Positions 40,536 through 48,935 of a stretch of 64,000 bases of DNA are shown here, piece by piece. Source of the DNA: Australimonas brisbanensis (GTDB lineage: Bacteria > Chloroflexota > Dehalococcoidia > Lucifugimonadales > Australimonadaceae); contig JAYQTA010000003.1 in NCBI GenBank assembly GCA_038147155.1, positions 1 to 64,000 of the forward strand. Direction: 5' to 3'. The translations under genes and the position numbers were made by a program. The notes under the pieces were generated by a model that searched no databases, was not told the DNA's origin, and saw only the letters and a list, made by a program, of their open reading frames with translations. Within the stretch, counting starts at the first letter, position 1. Every line of letters starts with the position of its first letter.

Positions 40536-41444
40536 CTACAGCAGCGCGATGCCCGCGACCCCGGCCACGGTGAGGCCCGTGGCGCCCACCTTCAGCGCAA
40601 CGGCCCCGCGGGTGGTGCTCTCGCCCAGGAATCCGCGCCAGACGAGAGCGACGCCCGTGGAGTAGGCCACCACCCACAGGGAGCGGGTGCCGGTGAGCGC
40701 GGTGACCAGGGAGGCGGGGCCCAGGGAGAGCGCCCACAGCGTTGCCATCAGCCCGGCCGAGGCCACCACGGTCTCGTTCAGCGCCACCAGCGCCAGGCCC
40801 GGGCTGCGCGCCGACATCATGGCCCGCAGGTCAGCCAGGGGGCGCGCACGCACGTTGAAGGCGAGGAACACCATGCCCAGCACGCTCATGCGCAGGGCGT
40901 GGGTGGTAAGCACCGGCAGGTGATCCACGGCGGCCTTACCCATGACGTGGGCCGCGCCCGCGAAGAACGCGCCCACCATCAGCAGGATGAAGGAGCGCTG
41001 GAACACCAGCCGCCCCCGCACCGGCCCTCCTCGCAGCGAGAGCATGCCTGCCCCCGCGACCGTCGCGGCGATGGCCGCCCACTGGAGTGGGGACAGCCGC
41101 TCGCCCAGCAGCACCACCGCCAGCAGCGCGGTGAAGAGGGGGTAGGACTGGAACACGGGCACCACGCGGGAGACCTCCCCCTCGAACAGCCCGCGCATCA
41201 GGAACTGGGCGGCCAGCCCGAAGGTGGCGCCGGATGCGAGCGCCCACCCCACCGCCTCCAGCGGCGCGCCAGCGGGCACGCGGACGATGGCCAGGAGCAT
41301 CAGCCCGCCGGTCGTCTGGGCGATGCCGATGAGCAGGGGGAGCGTCAGGGGGGTGCGGACGTAGTGGTGGATGATGGACTTATCGAGGATGTTGGTTGCC
41401 CCACTCATGGCGCCGGCGGCGAGCCCCACGAAAACCCAGTTCAT
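40536..41444 (-). CDS. EamA/DMT-family transporter
   Basis: The 302-residue protein has ten predicted membrane helices in two EamA repeats (about 3-140 and 155-300). It starts MNWVFVGLAAGAMSGATNILDKSIIHHY and includes the conserved LLGERLSPLQWAAIAATVAGAGML at the end of the first repeat. The family exports amino acids or metabolites. GGGAGG lies before the ATG at 41444. The longer in-frame extension overlaps the small membrane protein gene on the other strand and is rejected. Confidence 0.82.
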   Translation of the reverse strand: MNWVFVGLAAGAMSGATNILDKSIIHHYVRTPLTLPLLIGIAQTTGGLMLLAIVRVPAGAPLEAVGWALASGATFGLAAQFLMRGLFEGEVSRVVPVFQSYPLFTALLAVVLLGERLSPLQWAAIAATVAGAGMLSLRGGPVRGRLVFQRSFILLMVGAFFAGAAHVMGKAAVDHLPVLTTHALRMSVLGMVFLAFNVRARPLADLRAMMSARSPGLALVALNETVVASAGLMATLWALSLGPASLVTALTGTRSLWVVAYSTGVALVWRGFLGESTTRGAVALKVGATGLTVAGVAGIALL

Positions 41445-41483
41445 CCAGCCTCCCGGCCCCTCGCATGGGGGCGCACCATCGGC

Positions 41484-41489
41484 TATCCT
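41484..41489 (+). promoter_or_regulatory. -10 element of the 34-aa membrane protein gene
   Basis: TATCCT preceded by GGC lies 63 nt upstream of a small gene with a strong ribosome binding site. Confidence 0.4.
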
Positions 41490-41552
41490 AGCGCACGCGC
41501 CGCTCCTGCACCCGCAGGGTGGGGCGCGGGAACCGACCATCGGAGGGGCAAC

Positions 41553-41657
41553 ATGCTGGAGACCGGGTTCTGGATGTCCATCGGCATCTGGGCAGCCATC
41601 GCGGTGGTGCTCAACGTCACGGGCTACGTGCTCCACAAGCGCGAGACCAGCCGCTAG
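41553..41657 (+). CDS. 34-residue single-helix membrane protein
   Basis: A 34-codon frame with CGGAGGGG 7 nt before its ATG encodes a single hydrophobic helix (FWMSIGIWAAIAVVLNVTGYVL) with a charged end (HKRETSR). Promoter, ribosome binding site and helix argue that it is a real small protein. The stop overlaps the 3' end of the opposing Rieske gene by 4 nt. I know no family for it. Confidence 0.55.
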   Translation: MLETGFWMSIGIWAAIAVVLNVTGYVLHKRETSR

Positions 41658-43084
41658 CCGCCCACCGCAGCGAGACCGACCAGAAGGCCCGGCATCCGCC
41701 GGGGCCCCTGTCTGTTCCTCGAGGGGATGAGCCTACTCTGGCCCACCATCTTGCGGCGCTTGTCGGCGTCCTTGCCCCCCCCCACGCCCCGCTGGTTCAT
41801 GCTGGGGCTGTACTTGGAGGCCATGCCCTGGCGGCCGAAGTTCAGGTCGCCTGCGCCCACGCCGCCCAGGTCGGTCTTGGAGCGCTTCTCCGCCTCCTCC
41901 TTCGGCAGCTCGGTCACCATGCCCAGGTACTCGTTCTGGGAGGCGTCGCGGAAGGTGTTCATCGGGTCCTTGCCCGCCTCCACCAGTGCGATGTTCTCCT
42001 CCAGGATCTGGCGGAACATGATGATGCCCTTGCCCGAGCGGCCCAGGTTCTCCCGGGTGCGGTCGGCGATGGCGCCCTGCGTCACCCAGGCGGCGATGTC
42101 CTGGGAGGAGTTGGAGTCCAGGATGGCGTACTGGGGCTGGCCGTTGTCGTCCAGGTGCGGCATGGGCGGGCGGAAGAACGGGACATCCTCATCCTTCTGC
42201 ACCGGCTCGCCGGGTTTGGCCGCGTGGCACATCACCCACCAGTGCCCGGTGTGCTCGTCGTCGATGGGCACGCGGATCTGGAAGTCGGGGCCCATGGGGT
42301 CCCACCACTCGGGGTAGAAGTCGTCGGAGCCCTGGCGCAGGAAGTATGGGAAGACGATGGGGTGCCCTTCCCGCCAGGAGGTGTCCTCCTCGGAGCCGCC
42401 CTCGAACACGCGGCGCTTCACCATGCCGTACTCGGTGCGATCGAAGTGGATCTTGGCGTGGCGGCGCACCGTGCGCCTGGCCCGGTCCTCCTTGCGCATC
42501 TCGGCGATGAAGTTGGACCAGTACACGTGGAGCCACTCCAGGTGCACCGGGTCCAGCGAGTTCTCCTGGCACTGGAGCCAGTTGCAGTCCAGCACCGCGT
42601 AGCCGATGTCGCGCACCACGCCGTCCGCCGCGAACACGTCCCAGTTGGGCAGCAGCGGGGCGGGGGCGGGGCCCATGTAGGTGAAGATGAGGCCCGCCTT
42701 CACCTGCACGGGGTAGGCCTTCATGTGAACCTTGGACTTGAAGTTGGCCTCCGGGTCCTCGGTCTCCTCGTAGGGCTGCTCGGTGCAGGCGCCCGTCTCG
42801 TCGAAGAGCCAGCCGTGGTACGGACAGCGCGGGCCAGCCTCCTCCGGGATGCCCTAGATTATGTTCATGCGCCGGTGCGCGCACAGCGGCTCGATGAGCC
42901 CGAAGGTGCCGCTCCTGTCTGTATAGAGGATCAGGTCCTCGTTGAGCAGGCGCACCTTCTTGGTGAAGATGTCGTTCATCTCCGACACGGCGGCCACCGG
43001 GTGCCACTAGCGGCGCATCAGCTCGCCGGTGGGCGTGCCTGCCCCGACACGGGTGTAACGGTCATTCACTTCTGCGGACATCAT
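41654..43084 (-). pseudogene. Rieske-type aromatic ring-hydroxylating oxygenase, interrupted by two TAG codons
   Basis: Read across two in-frame TAGs this is a full 476-codon oxygenase alpha subunit. The Rieske site is Cys68-His70 (CAHRR) and Cys87-His90 (CPYHGW), and the mononuclear iron region is DCNWLQCQENSLDPVHLEWLH. Codon 26 (43007-43009) is TAG in LMRR-TAG-WHPVA, and codon 77 (42854-42856) is TAG in NII-TAG-GIPEE. Both places are tyrosine in relatives (RRYWHPVA, YGIPEE). AGGAGG precedes the ATG at 43084. The rest of the frame is undamaged, so the lesion is recent, a sequencing error or, less likely, suppressed. TAG is a common normal stop in this window. Confidence 0.8.
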
Positions 43085-43202
43085 GGCGTCCTCCTGTTGC
43101 GTGCGCGCTGGGTGCGCTGCGTTGACGCGCGGGTTCGCCGCGCCTCGTGGAGACGGTGTGAACGGGCCTGCACGGGCCTGTGAGTGTCGTGTGAAAGCGG
43201 CG

Positions 43203-44006
43203 CTACCCCACCTGGCGCGCCACGAAGGCACGCATCAGCGCGACGGCCCGCTCGGTGTCGGGCCCCGGCTCGATGGCGAAGGAGTGCGGCTGGCCGGCGA
43301 ACCACTCCAGCTCCACCAGCCCACCGGCGTGCTTGTAGGCCGCCTCGAAGGCGAGGGGGATGGCGTTGGGGATGTTGGCGTCGGTATCGCCCTGGATCAC
43401 CAGCACCGGCGGGAGGCGCACCGGCTCGTCCCGATCCAGGAGCCCCTGGGGGTTGGCCTGGCGCATCGCGTCCTCATCGAGGAAGTAGGCCTCGGTGTTG
43501 CGAGCAAGGCGCGGGTAGCCGTACCGCACCGCGTACTGGTAGCGGGCGAACGGGTCCAGCACCGGCCAGAGGGCGATGACCCAGCCGATGGGCCCCGCGC
43601 CCCAGCCTTCCTGCATGGCGGGCAGCAGCACCGTGTGCCCGCCCGACGAATCGCCGATGAGCCCCATGCTCGACCCATCGCCGCCCCAGCGCCCCGCCTG
43701 CTCGCGCGCCCAGGCGATGGCCGCCACCGTATCCTCCACCTGGGCGGGGTAGGGGTGGGCCGGCGCCAGCCGGAAGTCGATGCTGGCGATGACCAGCCCG
43801 CAGGCCGCCAGCGCCTCGTCCACCAGCCGCGCACGCAGCCGCTCGCCCCCGTTCCACGCGCCGCCGTGCACGTGCACCGCCACGGGGAACGGCCCCTCAC
43901 CCTCGGGGAAGAACACGCTCGCGGCCTGCGCCGTGCCGTCCCCGCCGGGGTAGGTCGTCTCCTGGGTGCCGACGGCGAAGGGCGCGCTGGGGATGAAGCG
44001 GGGCAT
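43203..44006 (-). CDS. Alpha/beta hydrolase, HSL/BD-FAE-like esterase
   Basis: The 267-residue serine hydrolase has the oxyanion-hole HVHGGAWNGG motif at about 43-52, the nucleophile in GLIGDSSGGHT, the acid in VLVIQGDTDANIP and the histidine in GQPHSFAIEPG. It resembles carboxylesterases and kynurenine-formamidase-like BD-FAE proteins, and it has no signal peptide. The ATG at 44006 has AGGAGG 4 nt away. It lies upstream of the interrupted Rieske gene on the same strand, 119 bp apart, and could be in the same catabolic set. Confidence 0.82.
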   Translation of the reverse strand: MPRFIPSAPFAVGTQETTYPGGDGTAQAASVFFPEGEGPFPVAVHVHGGAWNGGERLRARLVDEALAACGLVIASIDFRLAPAHPYPAQVEDTVAAIAWAREQAGRWGGDGSSMGLIGDSSGGHTVLLPAMQEGWGAGPIGWVIALWPVLDPFARYQYAVRYGYPRLARNTEAYFLDEDAMRQANPQGLLDRDEPVRLPPVLVIQGDTDANIPNAIPLAFEAAYKHAGGLVELEWFAGQPHSFAIEPGPDTERAVALMRAFVARQVG

Positions 44007-44062
44007 GGTGCCTCCTGGGGTACTATCGCGTTTGAGATGCCAATCTTTCTTGAGGCGGCCTG

Positions 44063-44659
44063 ATGGTAGCACTGCCCCAATTCGTCAGTGACTGCGCTCG
44101 TGGCATGAAGTTTGCCGATGCCCTGGGGCCGGTTTCTAAGAAATGGAAACCCGGCATCGGGCCGCACGATGAGCGCGATGTTGTGCGCTTAGTGATCGAC
44201 GAACTCAAGGCCACCTGGCCTGACCGGTACGACCGCTATGTGCTTGAGGCAGCGTATCCCGAGTCGTCTCAATCATGCGACCTGTGTATCGGTGAGCCAC
44301 CCGCTTTCGAATGGGCGATGGAATTCAGACCATTTCGGATGCGGGGAGATAACGGTCAGCTACCTACGGGCCGGGACGACGTCAGCAATCTCCTGTCCCC
44401 ATTCGCTGTCCAACGCAGTGCTTTGACCGATTGCACCAAGCTTGCTCAGTCACGACTGGGTGAGCACAAGGCGATAGTTATCTATGCCTATGAGTGGGAT
44501 GACCTTTCATCAGTGGAGGTCATCGAGACGTTCGAATTCGCTGCGTCAAAGAGAGTGCAGTTGGGCGGACGGACCCAAGCTTCGTTCTCTGGACTGATGC
44601 ATCCCGTGCATCAGCACGGAACGGTGTACGGGTGGGAGCTCGTGGGCCTGCCCAGCTAG
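44063..44659 (+). CDS. Hypothetical protein, probably acquired; weak nuclease-like motif
   Basis: The 198-residue protein is not recognised. Its DNA has visibly lower GC (mid-50s by eye) and different codon use from every neighbour. The segment SCDLCIGEPPAFEWAMEFR has an Asp-then-Glu spacing like a PD-(D/E)xK core, but the lysine is replaced by Arg, so the match is weak. A GAGG about 9 nt upstream supports the ATG. The stop is 7 nt from the 3' end of a tRNA-Leu gene on the other strand, a common insertion place for foreign DNA. No flanking repeat of the tRNA end is seen. Confidence 0.6.
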   Translation: MVALPQFVSDCARGMKFADALGPVSKKWKPGIGPHDERDVVRLVIDELKATWPDRYDRYVLEAAYPESSQSCDLCIGEPPAFEWAMEFRPFRMRGDNGQLPTGRDDVSNLLSPFAVQRSALTDCTKLAQSRLGEHKAIVIYAYEWDDLSSVEVIETFEFAASKRVQLGGRTQASFSGLMHPVHQHGTVYGWELVGLPS

Positions 44660-44666
44660 AGAGGGT

Positions 44667-44752
44667 TGGTGCCGAGGGTGGGGGTCGAACCCACACGCCC
44701 TTGCGGGCAGCGGGGTTTAAGCCCGCCGCGTCTGCCATTCCGCCACCTCGGC
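44667..44752 (-). tRNA. tRNA-Leu (UAA)
   Basis: On the minus strand, acceptor stem GCCGAGG/CCTCGGC, a long variable arm, anticodon loop CTTAAAC reading UAA, T-arm GGGTTCGACCC and encoded CCA. The acquired-looking gene ends 7 nt beyond its 3' end. Confidence 0.95.
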
Positions 44753-44767
44753 CCGGTCAACGCCGGC

Positions 44768-44773
44768 ATTCTA
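44768..44773 (-). promoter_or_regulatory. -10 element of tRNA-Leu (UAA)
   Basis: On the minus strand TAGAAT lies 15 nt before the mature 5' end of the tRNA. It is the same hexamer as at tRNA-Lys. Confidence 0.5.
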
Positions 44774-44801
44774 ACTCCTGCGCACGCGCGTGCCCGTGCG
44801 C

Positions 44802-44807
44802 TAGGCT
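44802..44807 (+). promoter_or_regulatory. -10 element of the lipoprotein-selA pair
   Basis: TAGGCT preceded by GC would start transcription near 44814. The leader of 20 nt holds GCTGGAGG before the ATG at 44834. Confidence 0.45.
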
Positions 44808-44833
44808 GGGCGCAACCACCGCTGGAGGCTTCC

Positions 44834-45916
44834 ATGCGCCTCGCCGCGTTTGCCGTCCTGCTGGTCAGCCTGGCGCTGGCCGCCTGCAACCCCACTCCGA
44901 CGCCGGGCGGGCCAACGGCCACGCCCACCGCCACGCCTCAGCCTGCCCCCACGACCATCGCCGGGGCCACCGCCACACCGCAGGCGACGCCGACGCCCGC
45001 CGCGCCCGTGCGGCTGGTGGGCGTCTCCCTCTCCCCCGCCAGCTACGGCGCGGCTGACTTCACCGCGTTCCTGGAGCACTCCCGCGACCTGGGCCTGCTG
45101 CGGTGGGCCGGGGTGTGGGCGGAGCTGTCCAAGCCCGACTTCCCCGCCGCGCTCGTCGCTACGCTGGGGGGCCAGTACGGCTTCGTGCCGGTGGTGGAGA
45201 CGGGCGTCTACTCGGCGGGGGCGCACCGGCTCACCGAGCCGCTGGACGATGCCAACATCGAGCGCCTGGCGGCGGCTGAGGCGCAGGCCGCTGCGGACAA
45301 CCACCTGCCATACCTGTGCGTGGGGGTGGAGGTGACGGCGCACTACGACGACGACCCGGCGGGGTTCGAGCGGTTCGTCACCCTCTTGGAGCGCACCTAC
45401 GCCGCGGTGAAGGCGGCATCGCCCGGCACGCAGGTGTACGTGAACTTCCAGCTGGAGCACCTGCGCGGGCTGCGCGGGGGGCTCTTCGGCGGGGTGAACG
45501 ATGAGGCCACGGCCCACTGGGAGTTGCTGGAGCGCTTCCCCCAGGCGGACCTGATCGCCTTCACCACCTACCCCTCGCTCATCTACAGGAGCCCGGCGGA
45601 CATCCCCGACGACTACTACGCCGCGATCGCCCGTCATACCGACAAGCCCATCGCCTTCACGGAGACGCGCTGGCCCGCCGCAACGGTGGCCGCGGGGTGG
45701 GAGTCGGACGAGGCGGCGCAGGCGGCGTTCATCCAGCGCCTCGACGTCTTGACCGCTGGCCTGGACGTGCGCATGCTCGTGTGGCTCTTCGCCCATGCTC
45801 AGGCCCTGGGGCCGCAGGAAGCCGCGTTCAAGGACATGACGCTGTTCCGTGCCGACGGTACCCCTCGTCCTGCATGGGACGCCTGGCTGGCGCTGAAGGC
45901 GGACGCAGGCTCATGA
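44834..45916 (+). CDS. Secreted lipoprotein with a glycoside-hydrolase-like barrel
   Basis: The 360-residue protein has a lipoprotein signal peptide (AFAVLLVSLALAAC, lipobox LAAC, Cys18), then a Thr/Pro-rich linker to about residue 58. The rest looks like a TIM-barrel glycosyl-hydrolase-like domain, with WAGVWAELSKPDF, GVEVTAHYDDDP, DLIAFTTYPSLIY and IAFTETRWP, where the two Glu residues could be catalytic. The exact family is not clear. Its stop overlaps the selA start by 4 nt (ATGA), so it is co-translated with selA despite having no evident link to selenium. Confidence 0.75.
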   Translation: MRLAAFAVLLVSLALAACNPTPTPGGPTATPTATPQPAPTTIAGATATPQATPTPAAPVRLVGVSLSPASYGAADFTAFLEHSRDLGLLRWAGVWAELSKPDFPAALVATLGGQYGFVPVVETGVYSAGAHRLTEPLDDANIERLAAAEAQAAADNHLPYLCVGVEVTAHYDDDPAGFERFVTLLERTYAAVKAASPGTQVYVNFQLEHLRGLRGGLFGGVNDEATAHWELLERFPQADLIAFTTYPSLIYRSPADIPDDYYAAIARHTDKPIAFTETRWPAATVAAGWESDEAAQAAFIQRLDVLTAGLDVRMLVWLFAHAQALGPQEAAFKDMTLFRADGTPRPAWDAWLALKADAGS

Positions 45917-47295
45917 CCACGAACAATCCCTCCCAGAACGCGCGCAACCTGCCCAGCGTGGAGAAGGTGCTGGGCGAACCAGCCCTCGCCCCACTGCTGG
46001 GGCAGGTGCGGCGCGAGCTGGTGGTGGAGGCGGTGCGCCACCACCTCTCCGTGGTGCGCGCGGCGGTGGTCCGCGGGGCGCCCGCGCCCACGGTGGGGCA
46101 GGTGGCCGAGGCCGTCGCGGCCGCAGGGGTGGAGGCGTGGCGCACCTGGCCCACGCCTGTGCTCAACGCTACCGGGGTCGTGCTGCACACCAACCTGGGC
46201 CGTGCGCCCCTCTCGGGGGCGTCCATCGCCGCTATCGGCGAGGCGGCGGCGGGCTATGCGGACCTTGAGCTGGACCTGTCCACCGGAAAGCGCGGCTCGC
46301 GTCACGCGGCCGTGGGCGCACTGGTGGCCCAGCTCACGGGGGCCGAGGCGGCCATCGCGGTGAACAACAACGCCTCGGCCATGCTGCTGGGCCTGGCCGC
46401 GCTGGCGGCGGGGCGCGAGGTCATCGTCAGCCGGGGCGAGGCCTCGGAGATCGGCGGCGGCTTCCGCATCCCCGACGTGCTGGCGGCCTCCGGCGCGCGG
46501 CTGGTGGAGGTGGGCACGGTGAACCGCACCTACCCCGCCGACTACGAGCGCGCCATCACCCCGCAGACCGCCGCGCTGCTCCTGGTGCACCGCTCCAACT
46601 TCAAGGTGGTGGGCTTCACCCACGAACCGGCGCTGGCCGAGGTGGCTGCCGTCGGGAGGGCCAGGGGCATCCCGGTGCTGCACGACCTGGGCTCCGGCGC
46701 GCTGGTGGACACGGCTGCCTTCGGCATCAGCCACGAGACCACGCCCGCTGAGTCGCTGGGGGCCGGGGCCGATGCCGTCTTCTTCTCCGGCGATAAGCTG
46801 CTGGGTGGCCCGCAGGCGGGCATCGTGGCCGGGCGCGCCGACCTGCTCTCCACCATCGCCGTGCACCCCCTGGCCCGCGCGGTGCGCGCCGACAAGCTCA
46901 CCCTGGCGGCGCTGCACGCCACGCTGATGCACTACGTGCGCGACGAGGCGCTGGCGATGGTGCCGGTGCTGCGGATGCTGGCCGTGCCGCTGGCGGAACT
47001 GGCGGCGCGGGCCGGTGCGCTGGCGCGGCTCATCGGGCCGGGGGCCCAGGCCGTGGACGGCGAATCGGAGGTGGGGGGCGGCAGCCTGCCCGCGGACACG
47101 CTGCCCACCCGCCTGGTGGTGGTGGACCCTTCACCCGCGGGCGGGGCTGACGAACTGGCCCGCCGCCTGCGCGCGGGCGACCCGCCCATCATCGGGCGCA
47201 TCGCCGACGGGGCGTTGGTGCTGGACCCGCGCACGCTGCCGTCCTCACGCGATGGGGACGTGGCCAAGGCCGTGCGCGCCGCGCTGGGGAGCTAG
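45913..47295 (+). CDS. selA: L-seryl-tRNA(Sec) selenium transferase
   Basis: SelA converts Ser-tRNA(Sec) to Sec-tRNA(Sec) with selenophosphate. The 460-residue PLP enzyme begins NLPSVEKVLGEPAL and has PTPVLNATGVVLHTNLGRAPLS, AAIAVNNNASAMLLGLAAL, EVIVSRGEASEIGGGFRIPDV, HDLGSGAL and the PLP lysine in FFSGDKLLGGPQAG. Its presence shows that the organism makes selenocysteine, supporting the UGA reading of the peroxiredoxin at 4.8 kb. selB, selD and tRNA-Sec are not in the window. It is coupled to the lipoprotein gene by ATGA and converges with the Ada-type gene, sharing stop bases. Confidence 0.95.
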   Translation: MTTNNPSQNARNLPSVEKVLGEPALAPLLGQVRRELVVEAVRHHLSVVRAAVVRGAPAPTVGQVAEAVAAAGVEAWRTWPTPVLNATGVVLHTNLGRAPLSGASIAAIGEAAAGYADLELDLSTGKRGSRHAAVGALVAQLTGAEAAIAVNNNASAMLLGLAALAAGREVIVSRGEASEIGGGFRIPDVLAASGARLVEVGTVNRTYPADYERAITPQTAALLLVHRSNFKVVGFTHEPALAEVAAVGRARGIPVLHDLGSGALVDTAAFGISHETTPAESLGAGADAVFFSGDKLLGGPQAGIVAGRADLLSTIAVHPLARAVRADKLTLAALHATLMHYVRDEALAMVPVLRMLAVPLAELAARAGALARLIGPGAQAVDGESEVGGGSLPADTLPTRLVVVDPSPAGGADELARRLRAGDPPIIGRIADGALVLDPRTLPSSRDGDVAKAVRAALGS

Positions 47296-47492
47296 GAGCG
47301 CTTGCTCCGCCAGGGCCCCCGCGGGCCGTCGTCGGGGGTGCAGACGCGGCAGGGCCTGTACCCCGCCGCCCGCGCCTCCTCCAGCGAACCAAAGGTGACG
47401 CGGTGGGCGGGCAGGGTGCGCCGCCCCGGCGGGCAGTTGGGGCGGCAGACGATGCGCGTGGTGGTGCAGCCGTTGTAGACGTCTAGCCCCAC
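47292..47492 (-). CDS. Stand-alone Ada-type zinc-binding mini-protein
   Basis: This 66-residue frame matches the N-terminal zinc domain of the Ada DNA-repair protein: VYNGCTTTRIVCRPNCPPG, then AHRVTFGSLEEARAAGYRPCRVCTPDD. Cys16, Cys20, Cys48 and Cys51 would bind zinc. In Ada, one of these four cysteines takes methyl groups from DNA phosphotriesters. No AraC or methyltransferase domain follows. No ATG is available. A GTG at 47492 lies inside the last codons of the upstream SDR gene, so translation is probably coupled. The stop shares two bases with the opposing selA stop. Confidence 0.7.
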   Translation of the reverse strand: MGLDVYNGCTTTRIVCRPNCPPGRRTLPAHRVTFGSLEEARAAGYRPCRVCTPDDGPRGPWRSKRS

Positions 47493-48277
47493 TTGGCCCC
47501 GCCGTACACGTCCAGCACCGTGCCGTCGCACCAGGCGGCGGCATCGGATGCCAGGTACACGGCGGCGTTGGCCACGTCCTCCGGCTGACCGAAGCGCTCC
47601 ACGCCCACGGTGTTGGACACCGCGTCCAGCTGCTCCTGGGTGCGGCCGATGCGGATGAGCCGTGAGTCGATGAAGCCGGGGTTGATGCAGTTGACCCGCA
47701 CCAGCGGGGCGAACTCCGTGGACATGGCCTTGGTCAGGAATATGACGGCGGCCTTGGACACGTTGTACATGGTCATGTGGGGCGGGCCCCAGCCGCCCCA
47801 GCCGCGGCCCACGCCGCCCATGGAGCCCATGTTGATGATGGTGCCGCCGCCCTGGGCCTTCATGTGCGGGACCACCAGCGCCGAGGCCCTGATGAGGCTC
47901 TTCACGTTCAGGTCCAGGCACCCCATGATGTCGCCGTCCTCCAGCTCCAGCAGGGGGCCGCGCTTGAAGTCGTCGGCCATGGGGCCGCCCGCGTTGTTCA
48001 CCAGCACGTCGATGCGCCCGAAGCGCGCCATGGTGCGCTCCACCAGCGTGGCCAGCGAGGCCGAGTCGCGCACGTCGGTGGGCACCGCCTCGCACACCCC
48101 GCCCGCCGCCTCGATCTCCGCCTTCACGGTGTTGAGGTTGGCTTCGGTGCGGGAGGCGATGACCACCTTGGCCCCGCGCGCCGCGTAGGCGTGGGCGATG
48201 GCCCGGCCGATCGTTTCGCTGCCGCCGGTGACGATGGTCACCTTGTCGTCCAACCGGAACTGGTCCTCACCTGCCAT
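47483..48277 (-). CDS. SDR-family oxidoreductase
   Basis: The 264-residue classical SDR has the cofactor loop VTGGSETIGRAIAHAYAARG, DVRDSASL, the NNAGGP motif and a C-terminal ASDAAAWCDGTVLDVYGG end. The YxxxK dyad appears as YNVSKAA. The serine site is replaced by a glycine-rich MGSMGGVGRGWGGWG loop that still has Ser. A GAGGTGAAGCC precedes the ATG. The substrate is unknown. The Ada-type mini-gene overlaps its last codons by 10 nt. Confidence 0.85.
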   Translation of the reverse strand: MAGEDQFRLDDKVTIVTGGSETIGRAIAHAYAARGAKVVIASRTEANLNTVKAEIEAAGGVCEAVPTDVRDSASLATLVERTMARFGRIDVLVNNAGGPMADDFKRGPLLELEDGDIMGCLDLNVKSLIRASALVVPHMKAQGGGTIINMGSMGGVGRGWGGWGPPHMTMYNVSKAAVIFLTKAMSTEFAPLVRVNCINPGFIDSRLIRIGRTQEQLDAVSNTVGVERFGQPEDVANAAVYLASDAAAWCDGTVLDVYGGAKWG

Positions 48278-48326
48278 GGGGCTTCACCTCGCCGTGTGGT
48301 TCACGCCCCAGAGGGGCGCGCCAAGG

Positions 48327-48868
48327 CTACGGTGTTGCCAGCAGCGCGTCCACCAGCGCCTGAAGGTCCGAGGCGGTGGCGAGGCCCGCGTGGCGCGCGG
48401 TGCGCCCCGACGGGGTCAGCAGGTAGACCGCGGGGCCCGGCTGGTCGAACCCGAAGGCGCGCGATTCCACCAGGTCTACGCGCACCAGCGGTATCGAGGT
48501 GCCCAGCACCGCGTTGGAGAGGGCTGGTCGCCGTAGGTGTGAGGGACGTGCAGCCCCAGCACGCGCACCGTCCCCGCGAAGGCGGGGGCCAGCTCATCGG
48601 CCACGCGCAGCTGGGTGAGGCAGCCGCCGCACGCCTCGCAGAAGGGCACCAGCACCACCGGCAGGCCCAGCGCCAGCGCGCGGGAGAGGAGCATGCCGTC
48701 GGGCAGGCCGGAGTTGCCGCGCACCGCCTTTAGCCGGAAGTCGGCGGGCAGCGTATCGGAGAAGGCGACGTTGGCGGGTTCGGCTCGCTGCGCCGATACT
48801 GTGCCGCAGGCAGCAAGCGCCAGCGCCACCGCCAGCAGCCAGGCGGCGACGACCAGCACCCTCGCCAT
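48327..48868 (-). pseudogene. Thioredoxin-like lipoprotein with a frameshift
   Basis: Two adjacent frames together encode a secreted redoxin. The first has a lipoprotein signal (WLLAVALALAAC) and a redox segment VPFCEACGGCLTQLRVADELAPAFAG, reaching HVPHTYGDQ. The second continues ALSNAVLGTSIPLVRVDLVESRAFGFDQPGPAVYLLTPSGRT to a normal C-terminus. The switch lies near 48515-48525 and needs one extra base. It is a single-base deletion in the genome or a sequencing error. The Met at 48868 is preferred over 48886 because GGGGAAG lies upstream. Confidence 0.65.
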
Positions 48869-48935
48869 GTGCGTGGTCTTCCCCATCGTTCATCAGTCTC
48901 GTGCGTGCGAGGGCGCAACGCTTCGGGGATAGCAC

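Noticed and set aside
41654..43084. Pyrrolysine or general amber suppression explaining the two TAG codons
   Set aside because: TAG is the ordinary stop of many intact genes here (aroC, aroKB, DUF429, rplJ, hspR and others), and the affected positions are tyrosine in relatives, not lysine-like.
48500..48540. Programmed frameshift in the redoxin lipoprotein
   Set aside because: No slippery heptamer or downstream pseudoknot is evident. A one-base deletion or read error is simpler.
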